A stretch of 42,707 nucleotides of DNA from a virus: positions 1-42,707 of IMG/VR virus record IMGVR_UViG_3300036832_000904; one strand, given 5' to 3'. A program made the translations under genes and the position numbers. The notes below the pieces were generated by a model. It searched no databases. It was not told the origin of the DNA and worked only from the letters and a program-made list of their open reading frames with translations. Every line of letters begins with the position of its first letter. Within the stretch, counting starts at the first letter, position 1. Positions 24,335 through 32,988 of the stretch are shown piece after piece.

Positions 24335-26796
24335 GCGACTGGTTCACACAGAACGCGCCTTCTCCAGCAGCCGGGCCACCCCCGCCCGGCCCACCCGTGC
24401 AGGGAACTAAAAACTGGTTTTCAGACAACGGGCCAGGTTCCGCGCCAGCCTCCGCGCCGGGCAGCTCTACGACGCCGGCCGCTACGGCGCTCGCCGGCGC
24501 CGGCTCTTATGCCGGTTATGGAAGCAATGCCGCGCTGGGCTCCACGCTGGGCTCCACGCTCACCGACAACCCCAACGGTGAGGGGATCTACCGGATGAAG
24601 GGGCCGGATGGAAAAGAGATCGGAATCCCCTACTCGAAGGCGAAGGCCCTCGGCAAGCCGCAAGGCTACACGTTTGCCGATGATGCTGAAATGCACCGCT
24701 TCATGAAAGATTATGTTGCTGATCCGCAACTGCAGCAATCCTTGACCGCGATCGCAGCCGACAACCCGGCTCTGGGTACATACCTAGGCTTTGCGAAACA
24801 TGCGCTGCGAAGCGTGTTCGGTCTGGGTGATATTGCGGCCGGCCCAGAACCGCTGCCCAACCTTGCCCCCGGCCTGATTCCCGATCTTCCACGCGGAACC
24901 GGTAAGACGGCAACACGGCAATTTGCGGAAGAGCCCGCCCAGAACGTACACGAAAAGATCGGAGGAATGGGCGAGGATTATCTGGAATTTGCAAGAATGC
25001 TGCCGGAACTTAAAGGCTCGGCAAAATTGCAGACGGCCACCAAGCTGGCGCAGATAGCCGAGAAACACCCGATCGTGGCGCAAGCTCTCAAGAACGCCGG
25101 CGTGGCAGGCGCCCAGGAGTACACGAAAACCAGCGGTGATGTAGGCAGCGCGGCCACGGCCGCGGCGCTCACAGGCGGCACAACGGCCGCATTTGGCGGC
25201 CTGGCAGATCTTGCGGGAGGAAAGCTGCGCAGCATGACTCCCGGCCGGGATGTAGTGGCCGGCCAGGAATTTGACACGCCGGCGCCGCGGGATGTGCCGA
25301 AGCCGACGAAGAACCAGGCGGCCGGCCAGGCGGTGATCAAGACGGCCGCGCAGGACACAGCCCGCGGCCATCTGCAGGAACTAAACGAAAGTAGAACCGA
25401 ACCGCCCAGCCGCACAGCTCTGCCGGCGCGCACGGGACCGTTTGAATTCAACCTGCGAGGCGTGACGCCGACACCGGCAACGGAGGGACAAATTGCACAG
25501 TCGGCTGCCAGGGTTCCCGGCCGCGCGGCATTTAAGGAACCGCAATACACAACCGCCAGCGCCCCCACCAGGCAACCGCTTGCCCCGACACAGGGACCCA
25601 CGGCGCTAACTGAAGCGCAATACAGAGGCGGAAAGCCCACGGCCGAAGGCCAGATGGGCGCGAATATATCGACCCTGGAGACTCCAGAAGCGCAACGCGA
25701 TATTGCCAAGGGCGGCGGCACTCTCACCACCCAGGATCCGAACATCGCGCGGGCGCACGTCGAAAACCTGAATCGCATCGTAGAAGGCCCCGGCTTCGAT
25801 AGCTTCCCCCCGGAGCAGCAGCGGGATATTTTAAGCGCCCGTGAGGATGCGCAGCGCCAGCTGAGCCAGTATCACGAGGAAGTGAGAACCCAGCTGCCAG
25901 GCTACGGCAAGCCGCAAATGGCCCCGGTAGACATTCCTTCAGCCATCGGCAAAATCGGCAGCTATTCAGACGCCGCGGCGGCCGTGAAGCAGCAGGCGAT
26001 GGACGGCTATAAGCAGATCACCGACGCCCTGGCGTTTACCGGCGAATCACCGCAAAAACTAAGCGTGGTGCGGCTGGCCTACCAATCGGCCGAAAACAAA
26101 TACATGGCCGCCGAGACTCCCGAAGCTCTGCGCGCGGCCGAGGGCGACATTGAAGCGGCGCACGAACAGCTGCGCGACATGATGCAGAACCGGATCCCCA
26201 ACGCGGCCAACATGAAGGAATTCAGCGGCCTGAATGACGCCTACCGCAACGCTCTCGGCCTGGAGAAATTTTCGCGCGCCGTGGATGGATCATTCACGGG
26301 AAGCCCCACGAGCGGGGCTCAGCGCGCCGGCGAGTATTACGGTTTCGACGGCAAGAAGATGGGCAAGGACGTTCGCAACATGATCAACAGCCTGGGCCGC
26401 GGCGCCGTCGATCGCCTGGTGGGACGCGAGAACGTAGAGGCCGTGCTGCGCGTGGCGGATCTGAACACCACCACGGCCGGGCGGGCGAAGTTCGGCGCCG
26501 CAATCCGCCAAATCGGGCAGGCCTTGATTAGCAAGCACGTTGGCCCGATCGCCGCAGGCGGCTACCTGGGTAAGCTGACCGGGATCGGCTGGGAGGCCGG
26601 CGCGGGGCTGGGCTGGGGGACCGCCGAAGGAATGGAGCGGCTGAGCCGGCTGATCGTGAGCAAACCCCAGCTGGCAAAAAATCTGCTTTTCGCACTCGAC
26701 GCCGGGGCCAAGCCTGAAAACTATGGCCCTTTTATCGCAACCATGATCCGCAACATGATTGAAGGGAGCAACTCTGATGCCAACCAAACCCGGTGA
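24331..26796 (+). CDS. Large internal virion / ejection protein candidate
   Basis: 821 aa. The N-terminus (FTQNAPSPAAGPPPPGPP...) is Pro-rich and disordered. Residues about 90-130 (GIPYSKAKALGKPQGYTFAD) look folded. Small Gly/Ala-rich hydrophobic helices occur at about 270-300 and 735-775 (GPIAAGGYLGKLTGIGWEAGAG). A long helical region lies at about 500-650. Alternating amphipathic and hydrophobic helices suit a protein that leaves the virion and crosses the envelope. The gene carries a short tandem duplication GGCTCCACGCT twice (encoding GSTLGSTL). Function is inferred from context. Confidence 0.5.
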   Translation: MSDWFTQNAPSPAAGPPPPGPPVQGTKNWFSDNGPGSAPASAPGSSTTPAATALAGAGSYAGYGSNAALGSTLGSTLTDNPNGEGIYRMKGPDGKEIGIPYSKAKALGKPQGYTFADDAEMHRFMKDYVADPQLQQSLTAIAADNPALGTYLGFAKHALRSVFGLGDIAAGPEPLPNLAPGLIPDLPRGTGKTATRQFAEEPAQNVHEKIGGMGEDYLEFARMLPELKGSAKLQTATKLAQIAEKHPIVAQALKNAGVAGAQEYTKTSGDVGSAATAAALTGGTTAAFGGLADLAGGKLRSMTPGRDVVAGQEFDTPAPRDVPKPTKNQAAGQAVIKTAAQDTARGHLQELNESRTEPPSRTALPARTGPFEFNLRGVTPTPATEGQIAQSAARVPGRAAFKEPQYTTASAPTRQPLAPTQGPTALTEAQYRGGKPTAEGQMGANISTLETPEAQRDIAKGGGTLTTQDPNIARAHVENLNRIVEGPGFDSFPPEQQRDILSAREDAQRQLSQYHEEVRTQLPGYGKPQMAPVDIPSAIGKIGSYSDAAAAVKQQAMDGYKQITDALAFTGESPQKLSVVRLAYQSAENKYMAAETPEALRAAEGDIEAAHEQLRDMMQNRIPNAANMKEFSGLNDAYRNALGLEKFSRAVDGSFTGSPTSGAQRAGEYYGFDGKKMGKDVRNMINSLGRGAVDRLVGRENVEAVLRVADLNTTTAGRAKFGAAIRQIGQALISKHVGPIAAGGYLGKLTGIGWEAGAGLGWGTAEGMERLSRLIVSKPQLAKNLLFALDAGAKPENYGPFIATMIRNMIEGSNSDANQTR

Positions 26797-27055
26797 ATAC
26801 TGCCTCCGCTGCGGGACTAAATGCATCACGCGCATTGAGGGAGATCAACTGATTTACGAATGCCCGAAGCAGCATGGAATCCAGCTGATCGAAAAAGCGC
26901 CGGAACAGGCCGCCGTGGACGATGGCCCCTCCCAGGAAACCCACAGCGTGGACGATGTACCTCCCCAGGATGAAACCCAGCAGGAGCAGGATGAAACCCA
27001 GGACGATTCGCGCGTGGACGATGTACGCCAGGCCGCCAGGGGCAAGAAAAAATAG
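26777..27055 (+). CDS. Small Zn-ribbon protein with acidic repeats
   Basis: 92 aa from ATG 26777 (RBS GAAGGGAG at 26761). The N-terminus has CLRCGTKC and a later Cys (YECPKQHG), a zinc-ribbon pattern. The rest is acidic with an imperfect repeat SVDDVPPQDETQ / DETQDDSRVDDV and a basic tail GKKK. It starts inside the end of the ejection-protein gene. Function is not recognised. Confidence 0.55.
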   Translation: MPTKPGEYCLRCGTKCITRIEGDQLIYECPKQHGIQLIEKAPEQAAVDDGPSQETHSVDDVPPQDETQQEQDETQDDSRVDDVRQAARGKKK

Positions 27056-27057
27056 AA

Positions 27058-27078
27058 CGCATATAGTTTCTATATGCG
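27058..27078. repeat. Inverted repeat CGCATATAG/CTATATGCG
   Basis: Perfect 9-bp arms (27058-27066, 27070-27078) around TTT, between two small genes and ending at the RBS (GAGGGG, 27079-27084) of the second. It has no T-tract, so it is not a terminator. It shares GCATATAG with other dyads. It may hide the RBS or bind a regulator. Confidence 0.65.
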
Positions 27079-27091
27079 CGAGGGGACGCTG

Positions 27092-27280
27092 ATGCCACAC
27101 CATTTCACGAAATCCACGATCCAGGCTGATGTGTGGTGTACGAAATGCCACAAGATTACTCCCCACCGGGTATTCGACGGCCGCCGCGGCCCGTGTCTTG
27201 ACTGCCTGGCCAGGCTGGAATCTGAAATTAAAAACCGGCCGGTTATAGTTGCGCCGGCACAGCAGGGGAGGCTTTTTTGA
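27092..27280 (+). CDS. Small Zn-ribbon protein
   Basis: 62 aa from ATG 27092 with RBS GAGGGGAC. It contains WCTKCHKITPHRVFDGRRGPC (slightly split by a turn) and CLDCLARL: two CxxC knuckles about 18 residues apart that match a zinc ribbon. It ends in a TTGA overlap with the next gene. An earlier in-frame ATG at 27074 lies in the hairpin and lacks an RBS. Role unknown. Confidence 0.6.
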   Translation: MPHHFTKSTIQADVWCTKCHKITPHRVFDGRRGPCLDCLARLESEIKNRPVIVAPAQQGRLF

Positions 27281-28332
27281 ACAAGCCAGTCGAAATGCCG
27301 GGAGTGGTGATTCCGCCGCATCAGCGGTCCTCACCCAAAGAACATTGGGCCGATAAGGAAATCAAGAAAGCGGCCAAAGAGATTGACGAGGGCAAGTGGA
27401 TCCCCGAAGGCGACCCGGAAATGGATGATGCGATGGCTTCCATGCGCCTGGCGCTGGGCGCCGGGACAGAGGGCGTGGCGATCGGGAAGCCGGCGACGGA
27501 AGAGGAATTCCAGAACACGGAAATGCTGAATCTGATCGGCCGCCACCCGCGCGTGGTGGAAGCTCTCGAAAAGATGAAGCACGAGCAGTATGAGCCCGCG
27601 GATCCGCATGCAGCCATCGAACACACCCTGGCGATGCGGGAGCTGGCCGTAGCCAGCACAATGGCCCAAAAGTGGGATGGCCAGGGGCGCTGGGAAGGGT
27701 ACGAAAACGAGCAGATGCGCTATGGGCAGATCCTTACCCCCAGCCAGTTCTACGATCGCCTGGGCAAAATCGTAGGGAAAGGCAGAATCAAGCTGGGCGA
27801 ATATGTGGTGCGGACCAGCAGCGAATCTAAAAGCGGGCGGATCGGCCTGTACATGCGCAATCCCGAATGGAAGGGAGAGAAAACGCCTTTCGATGATCGG
27901 CCTTACACGATCGCCAAGCTGCGCAGAGACGGAGAAGCGCATTTGAGAGCGGGGAAGGCCCTGCGGCGCCTGGGCCAGAACGACGAGGCCGACAAGAAAA
28001 TCAACCTGGCCGGCGAGATGGCCGAGGAAGCCATGCGGCTGCAAATGGATCTCTACACGGACGAGCAGACCAGGCCGGCTGAATTCCTGCGCGTGGGAAC
28101 CCTGCAGTGGCCGGCCGGAACTGAGTGGATGATTATGGGATTCACGCAATACGGGGCCGTCTACGCGCCCAAATTCCTGGGCTGGCGCACGGCTCTGCTG
28201 ACCATGATTCGCGCCAAGGCGATTACCGAGAAGGAAGCGCACAAGGCTTTCCCGGTCCCCAGCGGCCCCGCGGCGCAGTGGTATCTGGAACAGCTGGGGA
28301 TGATGAGAAACGCGGAGGGGACGGTCCAGTGA
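27277..28332 (+). CDS. Hypothetical structural-region protein
   Basis: 351 aa with a TTG start at 27277 that overlaps the preceding stop and has a strong RBS (GGGGAGG, 27264-27270). ATG 27295 is an alternative. It is hydrophilic with mixed helices. Notable segments are YGQILTPSQFYDRLGKIVGKG, EYVVRTSSESKSGRIGLYMRNP and TEWMIMGFTQYGAVYAPKFLGW. The last resembles a compact alpha/beta core. It ends with a GTGA overlap to a very small gene. No family is recognised. Confidence 0.55.
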   Translation: MNKPVEMPGVVIPPHQRSSPKEHWADKEIKKAAKEIDEGKWIPEGDPEMDDAMASMRLALGAGTEGVAIGKPATEEEFQNTEMLNLIGRHPRVVEALEKMKHEQYEPADPHAAIEHTLAMRELAVASTMAQKWDGQGRWEGYENEQMRYGQILTPSQFYDRLGKIVGKGRIKLGEYVVRTSSESKSGRIGLYMRNPEWKGEKTPFDDRPYTIAKLRRDGEAHLRAGKALRRLGQNDEADKKINLAGEMAEEAMRLQMDLYTDEQTRPAEFLRVGTLQWPAGTEWMIMGFTQYGAVYAPKFLGWRTALLTMIRAKAITEKEAHKAFPVPSGPAAQWYLEQLGMMRNAEGTVQ

Positions 28333-28565
28333 AAATCACAATCGAAAGCACGACAGAAGTTATCGAACTCGAATACGACAATGGCGCGAGGATCCCGGCG
28401 CGCGTGTGGGAAGGCGAAACCGAGAGCGGCATCAAGGTGCAATGTTTAATTACGCGGATCGCCGCTAGCAGCCATGCGGATCTCGCGCAATTCGAAAGCG
28501 AACTAAAAGAACAGCGCGCGCCGCAGATGGAGCCGCGGGCGTTTCCACTTCGGATGATCCTATGA
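28329..28565 (+). CDS. Small hypothetical beta protein
   Basis: 78 aa from GTG 28329, chosen because GTGA overlaps the upstream stop and GGAGGGGAC lies 8-15 nt upstream. The fold is likely a small beta barrel (KITIESTTEVIELEYDNGAR, RVWEGETESGIKVQCLITRI) with a helix. It ends with an ATGA overlap. Function is not recognised; small proteins of this type are common in phage genomes. Confidence 0.55.
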   Translation: MKITIESTTEVIELEYDNGARIPARVWEGETESGIKVQCLITRIAASSHADLAQFESELKEQRAPQMEPRAFPLRMIL

Positions 28566-28813
28566 CCGACGAACTAAAAAAAATCGACGTGAAGGAAATC
28601 GTGATCGGGCAGTGGGCGACCTATATGGACACGGGCATCTGGACGCTCATAAACGGCGAAATGATCGCGCCTGAAGATATAACCGTGGAGCAGATCAAAG
28701 ATATGCTGCTGGTTTCAGGCGGTGCGGTCTACCTCAACAAAGATCGAAAACTCGCATGGACCCCGCCAGCGATACCGAAAGGCGAATGGATACCGGGAGC
28801 AGCCTGTTCATGA
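28562..28813 (+). CDS. Small hypothetical protein
   Basis: 83 aa, ATGA-coupled to the gene before it. Acidic alpha/beta composition (KKIDVKEIVIGQWATYMD, MIAPEDITVEQIKDMLLVSGG). It overlaps the following hydrolase gene by ATGA. No family is recognised. By position it may be an accessory of lysis or tail assembly. Confidence 0.5.
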   Translation: MTDELKKIDVKEIVIGQWATYMDTGIWTLINGEMIAPEDITVEQIKDMLLVSGGAVYLNKDRKLAWTPPAIPKGEWIPGAACS

Positions 28814-29262
28814 CCATGAACGACATTCAGCGCGCGTACCTGGCGATCTTCGCCGCCCGTGAAGCTGGGGCGCGCGCGTCGAGCGATCAGATGATGGCGA
28901 TCGCGATGTGCGTCAGGAACCGGGTACGCCAGGGCTGGCACGATGGCGACTGGATGAAAGTGATTGAACACGCCGGCCTGACGCGCGCCCACCCGCCCGG
29001 CCCGGCCGTGGAGCTGGACGCGAACGATCGCAATTTCCAAAACCTGGCCCGAGATATTGAGGAAGTTTATTTCTCGCGCCGCGACTGGACAAAACAACCC
29101 AGCGGCGAACAGATGCCGAGCCTGGATGAAGCGATAGGGAACGCCTGTTTTTGGGCCTTCATCAATCGCCCCTATACCGGATGGTTTACAGATCACATCT
29201 TGCACGACGCGACAAACCACCCCCAGAAAGCAAGCATGGGGCTGATGATGTTTTACGAATGA
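28810..29262 (+). CDS. SleB-like cell-wall hydrolase (endolysin candidate)
   Basis: 150 aa from ATG 28810. The pattern IFAAREAG (E18) followed by DQMMAIAMCVRNRVRQGW and WMKVIEHAG matches the core of SleB/Hydrolase_2 lytic enzymes. Those have a catalytic Glu in the first helix, then A-V-A-x-V-V-x-NRV and a V-I motif. Near the C-terminus HDATNHPQKASMGLMMFY corresponds to the conserved D-P-T-x-GA-x-x-FY segment, though DxT and the glycine are altered. This would cut peptidoglycan, either at cell lysis or as a virion-associated enzyme. No signal peptide is present, so a holin would be needed. Similarity is by eye. Confidence 0.5.
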   Translation: MTMNDIQRAYLAIFAAREAGARASSDQMMAIAMCVRNRVRQGWHDGDWMKVIEHAGLTRAHPPGPAVELDANDRNFQNLARDIEEVYFSRRDWTKQPSGEQMPSLDEAIGNACFWAFINRPYTGWFTDHILHDATNHPQKASMGLMMFYE

Positions 29263-29299
29263 ACACAAACCAGGGGACAAGACTGGTTAGTGTGCTAAG

Positions 29300-29971
29300 T
29301 TGCCCGCGACCCCGAATATCACACTGACGGCGACACTGCAGGATATTACCGGGGCGGCCGTGGGATCGGCCGCCAATCCGGTGAAGCTGTGCATTGCCCT
29401 CTGCGGCTTTGGCGCGCAGCTCCCGCGCATCGGCGGGACTTCAATGCTGGCGCGCGTGGGGCCGATGTATCTCGAAAGCGCCACCGGCGTTTTTACTGCA
29501 GTGAAGCTGTGGGGGAACGACGCGATCACCCCGGCAGGGACGTATTACACCATTAGCCTGATCGACGGCCAGGGCGACGTGGTGCAATGCGCGGCCTACC
29601 AGCTCGCCGGATCCGGCAGTTTCGATCTAAGTAATTTAGTTTCCATCTTCCCTGCGGTTCCGATCCCCAGCACTGGCTACATTTTTGTTCCGTCTTCGAC
29701 TCCGGTTTTCAATGCCGGGGGATGGGGCGGATCTGTGACGTTCGACATGACGCTGAATGCAAATGTGACCAGCAGCAGCTTGGTGAACATCATCAACGGG
29801 CAGCTCGTCCAGTTCATCATCCAGCAGGACGGCACAGGCAGCCGCACCTTTGCCTGGCCGGCCAACGTGAAAAACCCCCCTTTGATCAACCCCGCGGCGA
29901 ATTCAGTTAGCACGCAGCTTTTTATCATGCGCGCAGACGGCAACCTGTATCCGATTCTGGGATGGAGCTAG
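29300..29971 (+). CDS. Tail fibre / spike adaptor candidate
   Basis: 223 aa. The N-terminal ~100 residues (ITLTATLQDITGAAVGSAANP ... GVFTAVKLWGNDAITPAGTYYTISLID) resemble the Ig-like domain seen at the start of phage fibre proteins. The C-terminal half is a beta domain (FDMTLNANVTSSSLVNI, RTFAWPANVKNPPLINP) close to the peptide-like module found in spikes. TTG 29300 is the only start after the last in-frame stop (29288-29290) before ATG 29444. It lacks a good RBS, though AGGGGACA lies 20 nt upstream. It precedes the tailspike gene by 4 nt. Confidence 0.55.
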   Translation: MPATPNITLTATLQDITGAAVGSAANPVKLCIALCGFGAQLPRIGGTSMLARVGPMYLESATGVFTAVKLWGNDAITPAGTYYTISLIDGQGDVVQCAAYQLAGSGSFDLSNLVSIFPAVPIPSTGYIFVPSSTPVFNAGGWGGSVTFDMTLNANVTSSSLVNIINGQLVQFIIQQDGTGSRTFAWPANVKNPPLINPAANSVSTQLFIMRADGNLYPILGWS

Positions 29972-29975
29972 AGAA

Positions 29976-32438
29976 ATGAAAAAAGCCATTCTGGTGTTAT
30001 GTTTTATAGTTTTCGCCGCGGCGATCGCGCAGCAGACGGTTCCGCCGACTAAGACGCCTTACACGAACTACACACAAGGGCTCCAGTTCAATGGCAGCTG
30101 GGGAACCGCGGGGAGCTGCATTGTTTCGACCGGCACGGGCAGCATATGGGGCGCGTGCCCAGGGGGACTCCCAGGAGTTACCAGCGACGGGAACATGGGC
30201 GTCATCGTGCAGGGAGCCTCGCAGGGCGCGATTTGCGACACGGGCGGCCAGGTGTACAACGTCAAGTGCTATGGCGCGAAAGGCGATGGCACAACCAACG
30301 ACACGACTGCCATACAGACCACCATCAACGCCGCGGCGGGCCGGCAGGTTTACCTTCCTTCCGGCACTTACATTGTCAAAGGCACCCTGTCTTACGTGAC
30401 CAACGTGCAGGGTGTGCCGGGATTGAAGATGTACGGCGACGGCATCGCCAGGTCAATCATTCAATGCACCGCGCCGTTCACCATGCTGTCGAGTGGCTGC
30501 ATCGAGATGACAGGTGTGGATGCTACTCATTTGAATGCCTATGCCGATGGAGGCTGGTTGCGCGATCTCATGGTGACTGCCTCGGGATCTTTGCCGGCGA
30601 ACATGGCGGGTGTGTCCGTGCTGGGCCAGTGGCGTTTGAAAATCGAGCGTGTCCGCATCATCAACATGCCTGGCGATGGAGTTTACTGGCCACTGCGAAC
30701 CGATATTAGTTCAAATCCTGATCAGTACGCATCGGTGAACGACTTTCTTCTGCAAGATTCCATCGACAGCAACAACGGCAACGGGATCAACGAAGAGTGC
30801 GGTTTGTGCGCGGCCATCGTGACGATCATGAACAATCGCATTGGAGGAAACGCCAAAGATGGCATCGTGGTGGCAGGTCACATTACCAACATCATAGGCA
30901 ACACCATTTTCGGCAACGGCTCCGGTGCGCCTTCACCTTCAACCGCAAAACAGATTCCATCCGATGCGGGCGGGACGATCGAGCAGCTCACCACTGATGT
31001 GGCCAACTGCGTGGGTGGTGGCGTCCGCGTCGTAAGGGTCCAGACCGGCCCGATTGGTGGCGTGATCAAAGGCAACGGAGACTTTGACTCGAACTGTCTC
31101 TATCAGGTGTGGCTGCAATCCTCGGCAATCTGGAACATCGAAAACAACCGTTTCATCTCGCATGGGAACGGCGCGGTTTATACGCAAACTAAACTGAACA
31201 TTCCCACCGTCGCGGTGAAGCTGGGATATGGCGGAACGGGTGTAAGTAGCACGGCTATGCGCAGCAACTTTATAAGGTCCGACCCTGTTGTTTCCGGCAC
31301 ACCGGATTCGAGCAAGGATTCGTCAGTGACTTACTTTCAGATCGAGTATCCCAACGTGTCAGACATGAATGTGAGTGTAAATAATTACGGGATCGCTGGA
31401 AACACAGGGAACATCACCCCTTACTCGCCAGATGGCGGCGCGATGATAACGTGCACTGGAACCGGCACCCCAACGTGCACGATCAAACAAGGCGGATACT
31501 ACGGCAGCACACCGACACTGAGCGTTCCTGCGGGTTTCGGCTGCAGTGGAACACCCACGGCGACACTTACCGGAACAGTTTTGACTGCGGTGAACATGGC
31601 GCCCGTGACCGGCTGCACCAGCGCACCACCCTACCTGATCCTGTCTGCGAACCCCTACCCATCCTCAAACACTTTTGGCATACAGATTTCAGATGTGAAT
31701 GGTACGCAGTCATCACCCTCCGAAGTTGGATTCAATGGTTTCGCTCTCCCCGCCGTTAACCCAACGACTGGCCTATACACTGGCGGTTCTGGACTCATAT
31801 TCATACGCGACAGAACGGGAGCAATCGCGCAGCGATTCTGCGTTAGCCACTCGTGGACAGACAACGGAAACTATTCAATGCTCTGTCTGAATGCTCTTAG
31901 CAGCAGTGCTTATTCTTCCGGCGTGGAACATGCGGGAACCGGCGCCGCTAACCTGTCTTACACACTCAAAGCTGACACCGGGATCCTCTTCGCGCCAGAT
32001 CAGACGACACGTTTCAGCATGATCGGGACAAATTTTAACTGCAGCTCGGCGGGAACATGCAACATTGGAACAGCCAACAATCCCAATGCGACCTTCTACT
32101 ACGGCACAGTGGGTGCAAACATGCACTTTGCGGGCTCGTTCACTAACGTCAGAACAGCGACCTTTCAGGATGCGAACGGCACCGTGGCATACACCAGCCA
32201 GCTATCGCCAGTGCGCGCCGGCGCCTGGTCGATCTCCGCCGCTACGTCAGCTGCGGTGACGTTCGCCACGGCAATGGGTTCCACGCCCAGCAGCTGCGCC
32301 GTGACTCCGGGGGCCAGCGCCGCAACCACCGGGACGCCCTTTGTGACCAGCCTCGCGACAACCGGCTTTACCGTGAACGTGCCGACTAGCGGGAGTCTGT
32401 CAGGCACTTACCAGTGCGTGATCAATAACGCTAACTAA
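29976..32438 (+). CDS. Tailspike, pectate-lyase-fold, with signal peptide
   Basis: 820 aa. Residues 97-136 (VKCYGAKGDGTTNDTTAIQT, then VYLPSGTYIVKG) are the signature of the Pectate_lyase_3 beta-helix used by phage tailspike depolymerases. The helix continues with right-handed repeats (GVYWPL, NGNGINEECGLCAAIVTIMNN, GIVVAGHITNIIGNTIFGN) to about residue 480, followed by fibre-like domains. The C-terminal ~75 residues are a beta domain with a Cys pair. The first 19 residues (KK, then AILVLCFIVFAAAIAQ) are a Sec signal peptide, which is unusual for a tailspike that assembles in the cytoplasm. The product probably degrades host surface polysaccharide. Confidence 0.8.
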   Translation: MKKAILVLCFIVFAAAIAQQTVPPTKTPYTNYTQGLQFNGSWGTAGSCIVSTGTGSIWGACPGGLPGVTSDGNMGVIVQGASQGAICDTGGQVYNVKCYGAKGDGTTNDTTAIQTTINAAAGRQVYLPSGTYIVKGTLSYVTNVQGVPGLKMYGDGIARSIIQCTAPFTMLSSGCIEMTGVDATHLNAYADGGWLRDLMVTASGSLPANMAGVSVLGQWRLKIERVRIINMPGDGVYWPLRTDISSNPDQYASVNDFLLQDSIDSNNGNGINEECGLCAAIVTIMNNRIGGNAKDGIVVAGHITNIIGNTIFGNGSGAPSPSTAKQIPSDAGGTIEQLTTDVANCVGGGVRVVRVQTGPIGGVIKGNGDFDSNCLYQVWLQSSAIWNIENNRFISHGNGAVYTQTKLNIPTVAVKLGYGGTGVSSTAMRSNFIRSDPVVSGTPDSSKDSSVTYFQIEYPNVSDMNVSVNNYGIAGNTGNITPYSPDGGAMITCTGTGTPTCTIKQGGYYGSTPTLSVPAGFGCSGTPTATLTGTVLTAVNMAPVTGCTSAPPYLILSANPYPSSNTFGIQISDVNGTQSSPSEVGFNGFALPAVNPTTGLYTGGSGLIFIRDRTGAIAQRFCVSHSWTDNGNYSMLCLNALSSSAYSSGVEHAGTGAANLSYTLKADTGILFAPDQTTRFSMIGTNFNCSSAGTCNIGTANNPNATFYYGTVGANMHFAGSFTNVRTATFQDANGTVAYTSQLSPVRAGAWSISAATSAAVTFATAMGSTPSSCAVTPGASAATTGTPFVTSLATTGFTVNVPTSGSLSGTYQCVINNAN

Positions 32439-32463
32439 GCACTAAGCAACTAGGAGGGCAGAA

Positions 32464-32742
32464 ATGAAACTGGTTCCAGCATCGAAGGGCCACACCCCGA
32501 AGGGCGCGCATGGACGGGCGGCCGTTGAGGCGATCGGCAGAACAAAAACCACCGGCAACTTTAAGCGGATCGAAGCCGTCCACGGAAAAGGCGCCGCGAT
32601 CGCCGCGTATCAAAACAAGCTCGCCGCCCACAAGGGCGAGCACAACGGGCCGACAGCGCATGTGGGCAAATCCGGTATGCACTACGGCGCGCACGACTCC
32701 CACACCGCGATCTGCTCCCAGGCCGGCTGCGAGGGCTGCTGA
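32464..32742 (+). CDS. Small basic Gly/His-rich protein
   Basis: 92 aa, RBS TAGGAGGG before ATG 32464. It is basic and rich in Gly, His, Ala and Lys. The repeated theme KGHTPKGAHGRAAVEAIGR / GEHNGPTAHVGKSGMHYGAH probably is unfolded or binds nucleic acid or metal. It ends with SQAGCEGC. Function is not recognised. It may be a small virion or chaperone-like protein for the spikes. Confidence 0.5.
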   Translation: MKLVPASKGHTPKGAHGRAAVEAIGRTKTTGNFKRIEAVHGKGAAIAAYQNKLAAHKGEHNGPTAHVGKSGMHYGAHDSHTAICSQAGCEGC

Positions 32743-32760
32743 GAAGGGAACTAAAAAACT

Positions 32761-32979
32761 ATGGGGATCAGCGAAGCACTGTCGATTGCTTTTACCAAAG
32801 GCGCGCGCACCATCCCATGCCCGTTCAGCCAGGCCACAAACCACCCCGGCGACTGCGCTTGCATGGGAACGGGAAAAGTGCAGGTCTGCGAGAACTGCCA
32901 GGGATCCGGCTGGGATGGAAACAAGAACCAGGCCTGTAAGAACTGCCGCGGCCGCGGGGCGCTCCCAAAAGTTGGGTGA
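32761..32979 (+). CDS. Small DnaJ-type zinc-finger protein
   Basis: 72 aa. It has C-x-C and CxxCxGxG motifs (CACMGTGKVQVCENCQGSG, then CKNCRGRG), the classic repeats of the DnaJ central zinc domain, in a free-standing form. Such mini-proteins can act as redox or folding helpers. It starts at ATG 32761 after an AACTAAAAAAC word. No J domain is present. It ends just before an antisense terminator (32989-33033). Confidence 0.65.
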   Translation: MGISEALSIAFTKGARTIPCPFSQATNHPGDCACMGTGKVQVCENCQGSGWDGNKNQACKNCRGRGALPKVG

Positions 32980-32988
32980 TTCCCAAAC

